From CAYVTD01 sp964454445 (GTDB lineage Bacteria > Bacteroidota > Ignavibacteria > Kapaibacteriales > UBA2268): 40,734 bases of DNA. Made by a program: the position numbers and the translations under genes. Shown one piece after another: positions 1 through 8,423 of the stretch; the first letter of the stretch is position 1, and each line of letters starts with the position of its first letter. Location of the stretch: positions 1-40,734 of the forward strand of contig CAYVTD010000029.1 of assembly GCA_964454445.1 (NCBI GenBank), in the 5' to 3' direction. The notes below the pieces were generated by a model, which saw nothing but the letters and a program-made list of their open reading frames with translations, ran no database searches and was not told the DNA's origin.

Positions 1-22
1 TCAACTGCTTTTTTAAATAAAG

Positions 23-58
23 AAAGCCCGGACTGCATAAGCGCCGGGCTTTTTTTGT
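23..58 (+). terminator. Intrinsic terminator of an upstream transcription unit
   Basis: The arms AGCCCGG (25-31) and CCGGGCT (44-50) form a GC-rich stem with a 12-nt loop. It can be extended by A-T pairs at the base and is followed by a run of six T (51-56). The T-run lies on the right, so it ends a + strand transcript entering from before the window. It isolates the gene starting at 246 from that transcript. Confidence 0.85.
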
Positions 59-245
59 TTTGAGAAACCGTTCATAGTAGAATAATAGCCATTTATTTAA
101 ATCTTTTTTTATCAAAATTAAATTTTCTTTATAATTTAAATAAGAAAATCGTTACTATTCCGTTTTAATAGTAATTAAATTATACTTGCATTTTTTTTAT
201 AAAATTTTTTCGTCGTCTGCAAGTTTAAGGCATTATTATTAAGCT

Positions 246-761
246 ATGAGAAAAAAACTATTTAAAAACAATATTGTTACTCTCTTGCTCTTTGTGTGCA
301 TTCTTGCTACCGTAATTACAATGCAGTTGTATGCACAGAATTATTACGACGACGTGATTTGTGTACCTACATCGAAACAACCTTACTATTTTGTTAACCA
401 ATACTACTACCCCTATACCATATCAAATGGCACAATAATTGATAGACCAAGTCTAAAAGTAGGCAAAACTGAGAAAAAAAACACAGCGGAAAGCGATTCT
501 GCAGAAAGCAAGAACAAAATCGAGGTAAAGCAGGAAGCCACAAGTTATTATTGTACGGTTGAACTGAAGGATTACAACCAAACAATACAAATATCGGCTT
601 ACAACTTGCTGGGCAAACGGGTGATTGACATTTACCGTGGTACTGCCCGAAAGGACTTCCGGTATGACATCGATGTTTCTTCCCTGCCAAATGGGCTTTA
701 CATCTGCGTTGTTCAGGGCGCCAACCTTAGGATGACTGAAAAGTTTATTGTGTCGAGGTAA
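246..761 (+). CDS. Small T9SS-sorted secreted protein (type A sorting domain)
   Basis: 171 residues. Residues 1-30 are a Sec signal peptide: basic MRKKLFK start, hydrophobic core, cleavage after ...LYAQ. Residues 31-97 are polar, Tyr-rich then Lys/Ser-rich, and match nothing I recognise. Residues about 98-171 have the layout of a T9SS type A C-terminal sorting domain (QISAYNLLGKRV, then SSLPNGLYICVVQ, ending EKFIVSR). Proteins with this domain are exported through the outer membrane and usually anchored by the PorU sortase. The cargo part is only about 70 residues, which is very little. The PorV/PorQ-like gene begins 3 nt after the stop and its ribosome site lies inside this gene, so the two are almost certainly co-transcribed. 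No good Shine-Dalgarno is seen; TATACTTG at 181-188 is a one-mismatch -7 box. Function of the mature part is unknown. Confidence 0.85.
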   Translation: MRKKLFKNNIVTLLLFVCILATVITMQLYAQNYYDDVICVPTSKQPYYFVNQYYYPYTISNGTIIDRPSLKVGKTEKKNTAESDSAESKNKIEVKQEATSYYCTVELKDYNQTIQISAYNLLGKRVIDIYRGTARKDFRYDIDVSSLPNGLYICVVQGANLRMTEKFIVSR

Positions 762-764
762 ATA

Positions 765-1865
765 ATGCAAAAATGCGGTGTCGATGGAATGCCCGCAAAA
801 AACTTCAGGATATTATCTATTGTAATATGGATAAGTGTTTTGTATGTTTTTTCTTTGGCTAATCCGTTCATGGCTAAATCACAACCCGAAGGCGGTGGAT
901 ATGCCGAATCATATCTGCTTCGTAACATTGGAGCTCGCCCAATCGGCCTTGGCGGAGCTTTTTCGGCAATTTCCAACGACGCAAATACGATATTTTATAA
1001 TCCCGCCGGGCTTAGCGGTTTGTCTGAAGAGCCTATGTTTTCGACGATGCACTCCTTTTTGGAATGGGGTAGAACTCAAACCACTCTCGCTTGGGGACAA
1101 AATTTTATGGATAATTGGGGTTTTGGTGCTGGTATCAATAATTTTACGACTGGCTCTTTTGTAGCAAGAGACGTCAAAGGCAATGCGCTGGGAAACTATA
1201 CCGATTGGCAGTTTGCGTTGTTTATGGGTGGCTCTTACAAGATGGAATTCTCGAGTATGGGAGCGGCGATCAAATATCTATCGCATAATCTTGCTAATTC
1301 CGAAACGAGAGCAGATGGTTTTGCTTTCGACCTTGGAACAAAATTTAATGTTATGGATATGTTCAATTTTGCCGTTAGTATTCAAAATATCTCAGCAATG
1401 ACTTTTTGGAATTCTCATTCCGGTGAAGACGATTTGCTCCCATATACTATCCGCACAGGCGTTGCAATGGAATATGGAATGAATGAAGACGAATATCAGA
1501 CCAGAAATACGGTAACAGGTGAACTTGAAACAGTTTATGTACCATCTACCAAATATATTCTTGTAGGCATTGATGCCGTATTAACACAATTTGAAAATTC
1601 TCCCCGGCTAATTTTAGGCATCGAGGGAGTTCCACACGAATTAATTGCTTTCCGCGGCGGAATTGCTATATTTGGCGACAATAAAGGTGTTTATCGCTTC
1701 CTGCCCATGACCGATTGGGGACTCGGTGTTTCTCTTAGACCCAGTTCAGAACACTTAAATCTACCCTTTAAAATGCACATCGACTATTCAGTTTCTAACG
1801 ATTATCTTTCCACTAGTGGCATAGCCCACCATCTTTCCATCGAAATCGAATTATTAGGAAACTAA
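765..1865 (+). CDS. PorV/PorQ family outer-membrane protein
   Basis: 366 residues. An N-terminal hydrophobic segment (about 15-35, ending FMAKS) is a signal peptide. The mature protein opens with the family hallmark RNIGARPIGLGGAFSA followed by TIFYNPAGLSGL, as in the FadL/PorV-type 14-strand barrels, and the rest alternates short amphipathic strands with Gly/Asn turns. PorV shuttles T9SS cargo from the translocon to the PorU sortase; PorQ has a related role. Which subfamily this is cannot be told from sequence alone. Start at 765 is preferred over the ATG at 789 because GAGG lies at 755-758, six bases before it. It follows the small sorting-domain gene by 3 nt. Its stop codon overlaps the stop of the convergent comEC-like gene (1862-1865). 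Confidence 0.88.
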   Translation: MQKCGVDGMPAKNFRILSIVIWISVLYVFSLANPFMAKSQPEGGGYAESYLLRNIGARPIGLGGAFSAISNDANTIFYNPAGLSGLSEEPMFSTMHSFLEWGRTQTTLAWGQNFMDNWGFGAGINNFTTGSFVARDVKGNALGNYTDWQFALFMGGSYKMEFSSMGAAIKYLSHNLANSETRADGFAFDLGTKFNVMDMFNFAVSIQNISAMTFWNSHSGEDDLLPYTIRTGVAMEYGMNEDEYQTRNTVTGELETVYVPSTKYILVGIDAVLTQFENSPRLILGIEGVPHELIAFRGGIAIFGDNKGVYRFLPMTDWGLGVSLRPSSEHLNLPFKMHIDYSVSNDYLSTSGIAHHLSIEIELLGN

Positions 1866-3823
1866 TCCTGATAATCTACGATTTGAGGCAGATATTTTTT
1901 GAGTTTTAATTTCCGGGAAAGCTCTTTTTGAAAATCATTGTCTATATGAAATGTGTGGATTTTCAGTTTATTATTAATTATTGATGTCTTTGTTTTAATA
2001 TCTGCAGTTTTGGAAATATAAGGAGATGATTTTGAAATTTGTTTTAAAATAAAAGACTTGCGAATATTATCAATGGTAACAATTCCACAATTTCCAGTAT
2101 AAGCTAATATTATTGTATCGTCAAGCGAAGCAATATACTTCTCCAAAGCAATGTCTTTTTGAGGATATTGGCGGGGCATTCTATCAGATATGACAATCGC
2201 TGTTTTATTATTTTGTGGTGGAAGCATAATGACCACCGTTTTTTCCCTAGGCAATACCAAGATTCTATGATCGGGATCGCTAAAAATAAAAAAGAAAAGT
2301 AATCCAATGGAAATCGATGAAACAATTCTAAAATAAGCTTGTCTTTTTGTTTTTGAGTAAAATATATAAATTGAAGCTATTGAAAAAAGAATAGCAGTAA
2401 CGAAAGCCATTCTGCCAGAAAAATAACTACCGGATATTGATATGCCATACTCATTTATAGAAAATATAATTTTAATTAAAACATCTGCTCGTGCAAAAAT
2501 TTCAGCAATTGGCGTAAAAATAAAAGATAAAATAACACTAACAAGCGAATAGATTAAAGCCAAACTAATGGCAGGGACAGCAAATAAATTAATAAAGGGA
2601 GAAATTAACGAAAAGATGTTGAAATAGTAGGCGACAAGTGCTGTTACGGTAATAGATGCCGCCAATGTAACAGATATTGAACTTAATATATAAAGAATCA
2701 GTGGATTTTCACTTTTGAAAAATCGTTTGAAAAAGGTCAATATCAAATTGTTGAAAAGAACAATCCCGGCAAATGATAGATAAGATAATTGAAAACCAAT
2801 CGAAAAAAGCCAATTCGATTGGAAAATAAGCATTAATAATGCCGCTAATGCCAATAAATTGATTAGCTCGTATTTTCGTTGGATATACCATGCAAACACA
2901 ATAGCAAAGCAAATAATACCTGCCCTGACTGCTGAAGCTGGAGCGCCTATAAATATAATAAAAGAAAGCATAAGCACTCCAAACAATATCATTCGAAGTC
3001 CTCTGCTACGGAAATAGCTTGTAAAAAGAAAGATTATTCCTCCTATCACTCCTGTATGCAGACCACTTACTGATAGAATGTGGGCGATGCCTGTCATGCT
3101 AAATTGCTGTTTAATTTCGCTAGATATTGATGATTGGTCTCCTGTTAGTATGGCAGAAACAATTGGGGCAGTATCTTCTGAAAAAAGTATTTTTATCTTG
3201 TTAGCTATGCAAGTTCTAATAACTTCTAATAATTCACGTAAAAAATCATTTCTTGCTTTGATAGAAACATTTTGCAAATTAGCTCTTGCCGTCCAGTTTG
3301 CTCCTAATGACTGCAAATATTGCTCTTCAAAAAAATCATCTAATAACTGCTTCTTTTTTGGTGGGCGGATATATAACTTACCAGATAAAGAATACCCAGC
3401 AAAAATATCAGGTATTTTTGAATTTTTTGAATATATTGAAACTAGCAAAGTTGTGTTCATTTCGGGCAGATATTTGGAACTAATTTTTCCATTTGCGAGA
3501 CATCGGAGATTAGATGAATCTTTTTTCAATACACTGGTTATATTCCCGTCGAATAATGCAGGTATTTCGTTAATTACTTTATCAGGATAAGCAAACTGTT
3601 GATAATTGATGTTAAACGAGATTAGTAAGCCAATAGAAAATGAAAAGATTGCAAATGTGGAAGAATAATTTGATTTTAAAAACAAATATGTGTTCAATGC
3701 TAAAATTATAATAATTAGGAAAATAAGTAGTGGATAGCTCCAATTTATCAATAAACCAATGGTAATGCCAAACAATGCGAATATTAAAATGCGAACTGCT
3801 GGATATTTATGTACTTTTAGCAT
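1862..3823 (-). CDS. comEC: ComEC/Rec2-family DNA-uptake channel
   Basis: 653 residues. Two or three N-terminal membrane segments lead into a soluble OB-like (DUF4131) region at about 60-190. The Competence domain follows at about 215-490 with the signature GDQSSISSEIKQQF...GIAHILSVSGLHTGVIGG and many membrane segments. The protein would transport single-stranded DNA across the inner membrane during natural transformation. The C-terminal portion after about 510 is short and has no HxHxDH metallo-beta-lactamase motif, so it is the shorter form of ComEC without an active nuclease-like domain, common in this phylum. The start ATG is at 3821-3823. A TAnnTTTG box on this strand lies at 3879-3886. 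No other competence gene is in the window. Confidence 0.9.
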   Translation of the reverse strand: MLKVHKYPAVRILIFALFGITIGLLINWSYPLLIFLIIIILALNTYLFLKSNYSSTFAIFSFSIGLLISFNINYQQFAYPDKVINEIPALFDGNITSVLKKDSSNLRCLANGKISSKYLPEMNTTLLVSIYSKNSKIPDIFAGYSLSGKLYIRPPKKKQLLDDFFEEQYLQSLGANWTARANLQNVSIKARNDFLRELLEVIRTCIANKIKILFSEDTAPIVSAILTGDQSSISSEIKQQFSMTGIAHILSVSGLHTGVIGGIIFLFTSYFRSRGLRMILFGVLMLSFIIFIGAPASAVRAGIICFAIVFAWYIQRKYELINLLALAALLMLIFQSNWLFSIGFQLSYLSFAGIVLFNNLILTFFKRFFKSENPLILYILSSISVTLAASITVTALVAYYFNIFSLISPFINLFAVPAISLALIYSLVSVILSFIFTPIAEIFARADVLIKIIFSINEYGISISGSYFSGRMAFVTAILFSIASIYIFYSKTKRQAYFRIVSSISIGLLFFFIFSDPDHRILVLPREKTVVIMLPPQNNKTAIVISDRMPRQYPQKDIALEKYIASLDDTIILAYTGNCGIVTIDNIRKSFILKQISKSSPYISKTADIKTKTSIINNKLKIHTFHIDNDFQKELSRKLKLKKYLPQIVDYQD

Positions 3824-3853
3824 TTATTAAAGGTTCTTCTTGTAAAAATTTAT

Positions 3854-3861
3854 TATTTTTG
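3854..3861 (+). promoter_or_regulatory. Predicted -7 promoter box for glmS
   Basis: TATTTTTG matches the Bacteroidetes -7 consensus TAnnTTTG, 52 nt before the glmS ATG. No TTTG sits at the expected -33 distance, so support is partial. It points right and lies inside the predicted leader of the divergent comEC transcript. Confidence 0.45.
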
Positions 3862-3878
3862 TCTTTTAGAATTTAATA

Positions 3879-3886
3879 CAAAATTA
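3879..3886 (-). promoter_or_regulatory. Predicted -7 promoter box for comEC
   Basis: CAAAATTA on the + strand reads TAATTTTG on the - strand, an exact TAnnTTTG match 56 nt before the comEC start. The -33 region is only T-rich (TCTT at 3907-3910). It interlocks with the glmS promoter: each box lies within the other transcript's leader. Confidence 0.45.
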
Positions 3887-3913
3887 AATAAAATACTCTA
3901 TTAAGGAAGAAAT

Positions 3914-5764
3914 ATGTGTGGAATAGTTGGATATATAGGCAATCAAAAAGCATCGTCGATATTAATAACCGGTTTAAAGTGCTTAGAATACCGTGGATAT
4001 GATTCTGCAGGAATAGCTCTTATCGAAGACGAACAAATAAAAATATTGAAGCGCAAGGGAAAAGTAGGTAATCTTGAAAATATTGTGAACCACGAAGAGT
4101 TAAATTCCACAATAGGTATTGCTCATACTCGCTGGGCAACTCACGGCGAACCAAACGACATTAACGCCCATCCACATACTGATAATTCCGGGAAAATATC
4201 AATTATTCATAATGGTATTATCGAAAATTTTGTTGTTCTGAAAAAGGCACTTTTAGCAAAAGGGCACACATTTCAATCAGATACCGATACGGAGGTGCTT
4301 GCTGTTTTCATTGGAGTGCTTTACGATGAGGTAAAGAACTTGGAACTAGCCGTCAGGATGGCTCTCTCCGAAGTTGATGGAACGTTTGGGCTTGTAGTCC
4401 TTTCTACGTATGAACCAGATAAATTAATCGTCGCTCGCAGGGGGAGTCCGATGGTTCTTGGCATCGGCAAAAACGAATATATTGTTGCCTCTGATGCACC
4501 TGCTATTATCAATCACACACGGCAAGTTGTGTATATTTCCGAAAATGAAATGGCTATCATCACGAGAAGCGGTTTCATTACGAAAACAATTTCCAACAAA
4601 ACAACAAAAAGCAAAATAGAAAGAATCGATTACGATATCAAGCAAATCGAAAAAGGTCTTTTTCCTCATTTTATGTTAAAAGAGATCCACGAGCAAGCCT
4701 TAACCTTCCAAGATGCTTTTCGAGGGCGTTTGCTCGATAAACTTGGGAATGTCCGTCTAGGCGGGCTTATTCAAGTGGAAGACAAATTGCGGGATGCACG
4801 ACGAATTATCATAACTGGATGTGGAACTTCCTGGCATGCCGCTCTCGTTGGCGAGTATATGATTGAGAATCTTGCTCAAATCCCTGTCGAAGTCGAGTAT
4901 GCCTCTGAATTTCGCTATCGAAACACAGTGATATATCCTGACGATGTTGTCATAGCTATTTCTCAAAGTGGCGAAACTGCTGATACTCATGCTGCTGTGA
5001 AAGAAGCGAAGCAAAAAGGAGCTACTGTCATCGGAATTGTTAATAATGTTGGAAGCGCTATTGCTCGCGAAACCGAGGCAGGAGTTTATATCCACGCCGG
5101 TCCTGAGATTGGAGTTGCTTCTACAAAGGCGTTTACTTCTCAAGTTGCTGTTTTGGCTCTACTTGCTATATGGCTCGGCAGAAAGAAGAGGCTTTCGCAG
5201 CAAGATGGAAAATTGATAACAAAAGAAATGGCTCTTATTCCTGAAAAAATTATAAGAATTTTCGAGCAAACTGACAAAATTAAAGCTATAGCAAAAGAGT
5301 ATTGTCTCGCTCGCAATTTTCTTTATCTTGGCAGAGGTTTCAATTTTCCTGCAGCACTCGAAGGAGCGCTCAAATTAAAAGAAATCTCTTATATTCATGC
5401 AGAAGGCTATCCCGCCGCCGAAATGAAGCACGGTCCTATTGCACTGATTGACGAGAATATGCCCGTTGTTTTCATCGCAACAAAAGACGAAATTTACAAT
5501 AAAATTAAATCGAATATTGAAGAAGTGCTTAGCAGAAAGGGGAGCATCATTGCCATAGCAACTGAAGGCGACAAAGACATAATGAGTAATTCCGACCCAA
5601 GAAAGAATCCTAATCACGTTATTTATGTTCCTCCTACTTTGCCTATGTTTACTCCTGTACTTACGGTTATTCCTTTGCAGCTTCTCGCTTATTATATTGC
5701 TGTCGAATTGGGAAGGGAAATTGACCAGCCACGAAATTTAGCTAAATGTGTTACTGTTGAGTAA
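3914..5764 (+). CDS. glmS: Glutamine-fructose-6-phosphate aminotransferase (isomerizing)
   Basis: 616 residues, the normal full length. It makes glucosamine-6-phosphate from fructose-6-phosphate and glutamine in the cytoplasm, the first committed step to UDP-GlcNAc, peptidoglycan and LPS. Residues 1-about 240 are the class II glutaminase domain. Catalytic Cys2 follows the initiator Met (MCGIVGYIG), with THGEPNDINAHPH and SDTDTEVLA further on. Two SIS sugar-isomerase domains follow: GCGTSWHAALVGEYM with ISQSGETADT and GVASTKAFTSQ, then LGRGFNFPAALEGALKLKE. The C-terminal tail ends RNLAKCVTVE as in the family. AAGGAAG at 3903-3909 supports the start. It is transcribed alone, divergent from comEC. 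No terminator is visible after the stop. There is no room for a glmS ribozyme in the 90-nt leader region. Confidence 0.98.
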   Translation: MCGIVGYIGNQKASSILITGLKCLEYRGYDSAGIALIEDEQIKILKRKGKVGNLENIVNHEELNSTIGIAHTRWATHGEPNDINAHPHTDNSGKISIIHNGIIENFVVLKKALLAKGHTFQSDTDTEVLAVFIGVLYDEVKNLELAVRMALSEVDGTFGLVVLSTYEPDKLIVARRGSPMVLGIGKNEYIVASDAPAIINHTRQVVYISENEMAIITRSGFITKTISNKTTKSKIERIDYDIKQIEKGLFPHFMLKEIHEQALTFQDAFRGRLLDKLGNVRLGGLIQVEDKLRDARRIIITGCGTSWHAALVGEYMIENLAQIPVEVEYASEFRYRNTVIYPDDVVIAISQSGETADTHAAVKEAKQKGATVIGIVNNVGSAIARETEAGVYIHAGPEIGVASTKAFTSQVAVLALLAIWLGRKKRLSQQDGKLITKEMALIPEKIIRIFEQTDKIKAIAKEYCLARNFLYLGRGFNFPAALEGALKLKEISYIHAEGYPAAEMKHGPIALIDENMPVVFIATKDEIYNKIKSNIEEVLSRKGSIIAIATEGDKDIMSNSDPRKNPNHVIYVPPTLPMFTPVLTVIPLQLLAYYIAVELGREIDQPRNLAKCVTVE

Positions 5765-5897
5765 CTCAATAAGTGAAGATTTGAAAAATAAAGCGCATTA
5801 TAAAAATTTTTAATAATTATAACTCCCTGTTTCGATTAAACTTTTCTTTTTCGTATATTGCTTTCTTAAAATAAGTCCAAATAAACTATTTATAAAA

Positions 5898-7091
5898 ATG
5901 CAAGAAGAAATCACAGAGGCATCAAAGACAGAAACGCAATCATTTGATAGTGTGAAAATAATTATTTTACTTTTCAGGAAAAAATTTTTAATAATTGGAA
6001 TTACTCTTATTGGTATTATAATATCAATTATCGTTTCTTTATTATTGCCAAATTGGTATAAATCCACGGCTAGCCTGGTGCCGCCCAAAAGCACTGAATC
6101 ATTGATGGAGGGCGCTCTCGGCAACATATCCTCTGCCCTGAAAAACTTTGGACTTACAAAACTTGGAAAAAGCGGCACCGAAAGTGGTTATAGTTATATG
6201 GTAATCCTCGATAGCAGGACTTTAAAAGACTCGCTAATCGACAAATTCGAGCTTGCGAAAGAGTATGATATACCCGACACTCTACGCTCAAAGATATATG
6301 AAGAACTCGAGAATCGTCTGGCTATCTCTTCCGAAGCTGACGGTAATTTTGTTGTTTCAATTATGTCAAAAGAACGAAAAAAAGCAAGGGATATGGCAGT
6401 ATATTTCGTCGAAAAAGCGAATGAATTGACATTGAATTTATACTATGACGAGGCAAAAGTCAATTTAGATTATGCCGAGAAACGCCTTGCCACGACAGAT
6501 TCAATGCTTGCTTCAATTTCATCTGAATTGCAGGCATTTTCTAATAAAAATAAATTATTTTCGCCACTCGATCAGGCAAGTGCCGTTGCAAAAGCACTTA
6601 GCGAACTGAAAGCTGAAGCCCTCCGCCAGGAACTTGTTTACGAAATGGTCGCCAATCGTTTCGGTGAAAACGACCCATATACGCAATCACAAAAGAGAAT
6701 TGTGGAAAGTGTTAAGAAAAAACTTGATGATGCTGAGCAAAAACCGGGATTTGCAGGTAACTTTACTCTTAGTGAGGCGCCCGAAATTGGGATTAAATAT
6801 ATAAGGCTTTTTGCCATGTTCGAAGCATATACCCAATTAAAAGCATTTCTGATGCCGATTGTCGAAGAAAATAGACTCGCCGAGCAACGCCGCACAAAAT
6901 CATTTTATTATGTGGATTATCCGCAGATACCCGATAAAAAAGCAGAACCCAAGCGTTCTTTGATTGTTGCTGGTTCGGCTGTGGGTTCGTTTGTGATTGC
7001 AGTGCTTTTCATACTTCTGCTCGATGGTATGAGTAATTTACGAAGAAGATATAGAGAGCAACTAATCGAACAAGGTGGCAATGAACGCTGA
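5898..7091 (+). CDS. Wzz/chain-length determinant-type polysaccharide co-polymerase
   Basis: 397 residues. One membrane segment at about 31-51 is followed by the Wzz-type sequence LLPNWYKSTASLVPPKS. A long periplasmic, largely helical stretch (about 55-350, with coiled-coil character around 190-290) comes next. A Pro-containing approach (YPQIPDKKAEPKRS) leads to a second membrane segment at about 354-376, and a short basic tail is cytoplasmic. This two-TM hairpin is the architecture of Wzz/FepE/Etk proteins that set polysaccharide chain length. The tyrosine-kinase domain found in Wzc-type fusions is absent. The next gene starts inside its 3' end (ATG 7081, stop 7089-7091), so the pair is translationally coupled. 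The partner is a Wzy/WaaL-like protein, which supports the role. Confidence 0.85.
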   Translation: MQEEITEASKTETQSFDSVKIIILLFRKKFLIIGITLIGIIISIIVSLLLPNWYKSTASLVPPKSTESLMEGALGNISSALKNFGLTKLGKSGTESGYSYMVILDSRTLKDSLIDKFELAKEYDIPDTLRSKIYEELENRLAISSEADGNFVVSIMSKERKKARDMAVYFVEKANELTLNLYYDEAKVNLDYAEKRLATTDSMLASISSELQAFSNKNKLFSPLDQASAVAKALSELKAEALRQELVYEMVANRFGENDPYTQSQKRIVESVKKKLDDAEQKPGFAGNFTLSEAPEIGIKYIRLFAMFEAYTQLKAFLMPIVEENRLAEQRRTKSFYYVDYPQIPDKKAEPKRSLIVAGSAVGSFVIAVLFILLLDGMSNLRRRYREQLIEQGGNER

Positions 7092-8379
7092 GTTATCAGA
7101 AAATATTGCTGCGATTCCAACAATTAACTCAATTATTAAACCTTCTTTGATATGGGTTTATTTATGCATAGTTTTTTCTGTAGTCTATATGGGATCCACA
7201 GGTGAAGGTATTTCTGTGGAAGAAATTATTGCGGCTGTTCTTTATGATATAGGAATAATGGTTTGGTTTGTCCACAAAATATTTATTGTTCGGGAAAAAA
7301 TAGTAGAGTCCATAGCCGATTGGTTAATTTTGTTTTTTTTCTTTGGAGTAACGATTAATTCCGTTATTGCAGCTTTTAATGGAGTTAATATGTTAAAATG
7401 GCTAAATGAGTATCTTTCTCTTTTGCCAATTTTGCTCTATTTTCCAATAAAACATCATATTAAGACAAAGCGAGAGCTTTCAATATTAATGATTTTGCTT
7501 GCTTTTGTGGCTCTTGTTGTCTCAGGTATGAAATTTTATGCTTATTACAAGGACACAATCAGGGAAGCTATGTATGCATTCCAGCTGGCATCGTCTGCCA
7601 GAATAAATCTAGCATTATTTGTCACCGGTGGCTTGGGCGGGATTTTGTTTGCGGTAACCGAAAAGAAAGCAGGGCAAGCTATGCTCTTTCTTGCTGTCGG
7701 AATGATTTCCACCGGGGCGTCTATTGTGTCTTTTGCACGCACTTATTGGGTTGCTTTTGCTGTTGGCTTACTTATTATGTTTATTGCTTTGCCGCGCAGA
7801 AACAGATTAAAAATTTTATTTGCGACAATAATAATCACTATTCTAACAGCATTAATATTAAACTTCTTCTTCAAAGAACGAACGATGTTCTTTTATAAAA
7901 TAGCTGAAGAACGTCTTTCTTCTTCGACCAAAGGAATGAAAGATGTCTCGCTTTTAGACAGAATCAGTGAGGCAAAGTCCTTTAGGCAGAAAATTGCTCA
8001 AAATCCAATTGCAGGCAATGGACTGGCTGCAGAATTCACTTACAACAGCCCGGTTTATCATCATAGTGTAACTACGAGTTTTATGCATAATGGCTATTTT
8101 TATATTATTTATCGTCTTGGGTTTCCTTTAGCATCGATATTCTTTTTCTGGATAATATATTATTTTTATCGAAGTGCTGTTAATTTACATAGATTTAGAG
8201 ATATCTACTCGCTAAGGATGAATTTGGCTGCATTTCTTTCCCTGTTTGTTCTTTTTGCTTCAAACATATTGACAGCTCAGTTTACAATGAGAGATGGAAT
8301 AATTCTTCTAGCCATTGCACCGGCAATAATAGTCATAACAGAGAGAATAAACAGTAACAAATACAACACTTGTCCGTAA
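7081..8379 (+). CDS. O-antigen ligase/polymerase-like membrane protein
   Basis: About 432 residues from the ATG at 7081. An in-frame GTG at 7075 is less likely, because AAGGTG at 7073-7077 serves as the ribosome site for 7081. About ten to twelve membrane segments are visible. A conserved Arg follows a membrane helix in SIVSFARTYWVAFAVG. The Wzy_C-type region includes a large periplasmic loop at about 270-340 with RISEAKSFRQKIAQNPIAG and a His-containing stretch (VYHHSVTTSFMHNGYF), typical of the O-antigen ligase family. The product either joins polysaccharide to lipid A core or polymerises repeat units; sequence alone does not decide. It overlaps the Wzz-like gene by 11 bases. No glycosyltransferases accompany the pair. 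Confidence 0.82.
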   Translation: MNAELSENIAAIPTINSIIKPSLIWVYLCIVFSVVYMGSTGEGISVEEIIAAVLYDIGIMVWFVHKIFIVREKIVESIADWLILFFFFGVTINSVIAAFNGVNMLKWLNEYLSLLPILLYFPIKHHIKTKRELSILMILLAFVALVVSGMKFYAYYKDTIREAMYAFQLASSARINLALFVTGGLGGILFAVTEKKAGQAMLFLAVGMISTGASIVSFARTYWVAFAVGLLIMFIALPRRNRLKILFATIIITILTALILNFFFKERTMFFYKIAEERLSSSTKGMKDVSLLDRISEAKSFRQKIAQNPIAGNGLAAEFTYNSPVYHHSVTTSFMHNGYFYIIYRLGFPLASIFFFWIIYYFYRSAVNLHRFRDIYSLRMNLAAFLSLFVLFASNILTAQFTMRDGIILLAIAPAIIVITERINSNKYNTCP

Positions 8380-8423
8380 TATCAATAATGGTTGTTTTTT
8401 TTAATATTTAAGGAGCTATATTA

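Noticed and set aside
3078..3590. 170-codon open frame on the + strand inside comEC
   Set aside because: Antisense shadow of a conserved coding region; no ribosome site or recognisable motif.
3824..3913. Possible glmS ribozyme upstream of glmS
   Set aside because: The gap is only 90 nt, very AT-rich, and lacks the GC-rich pseudoknot core; the ribozyme is known mainly from Firmicutes and relatives.
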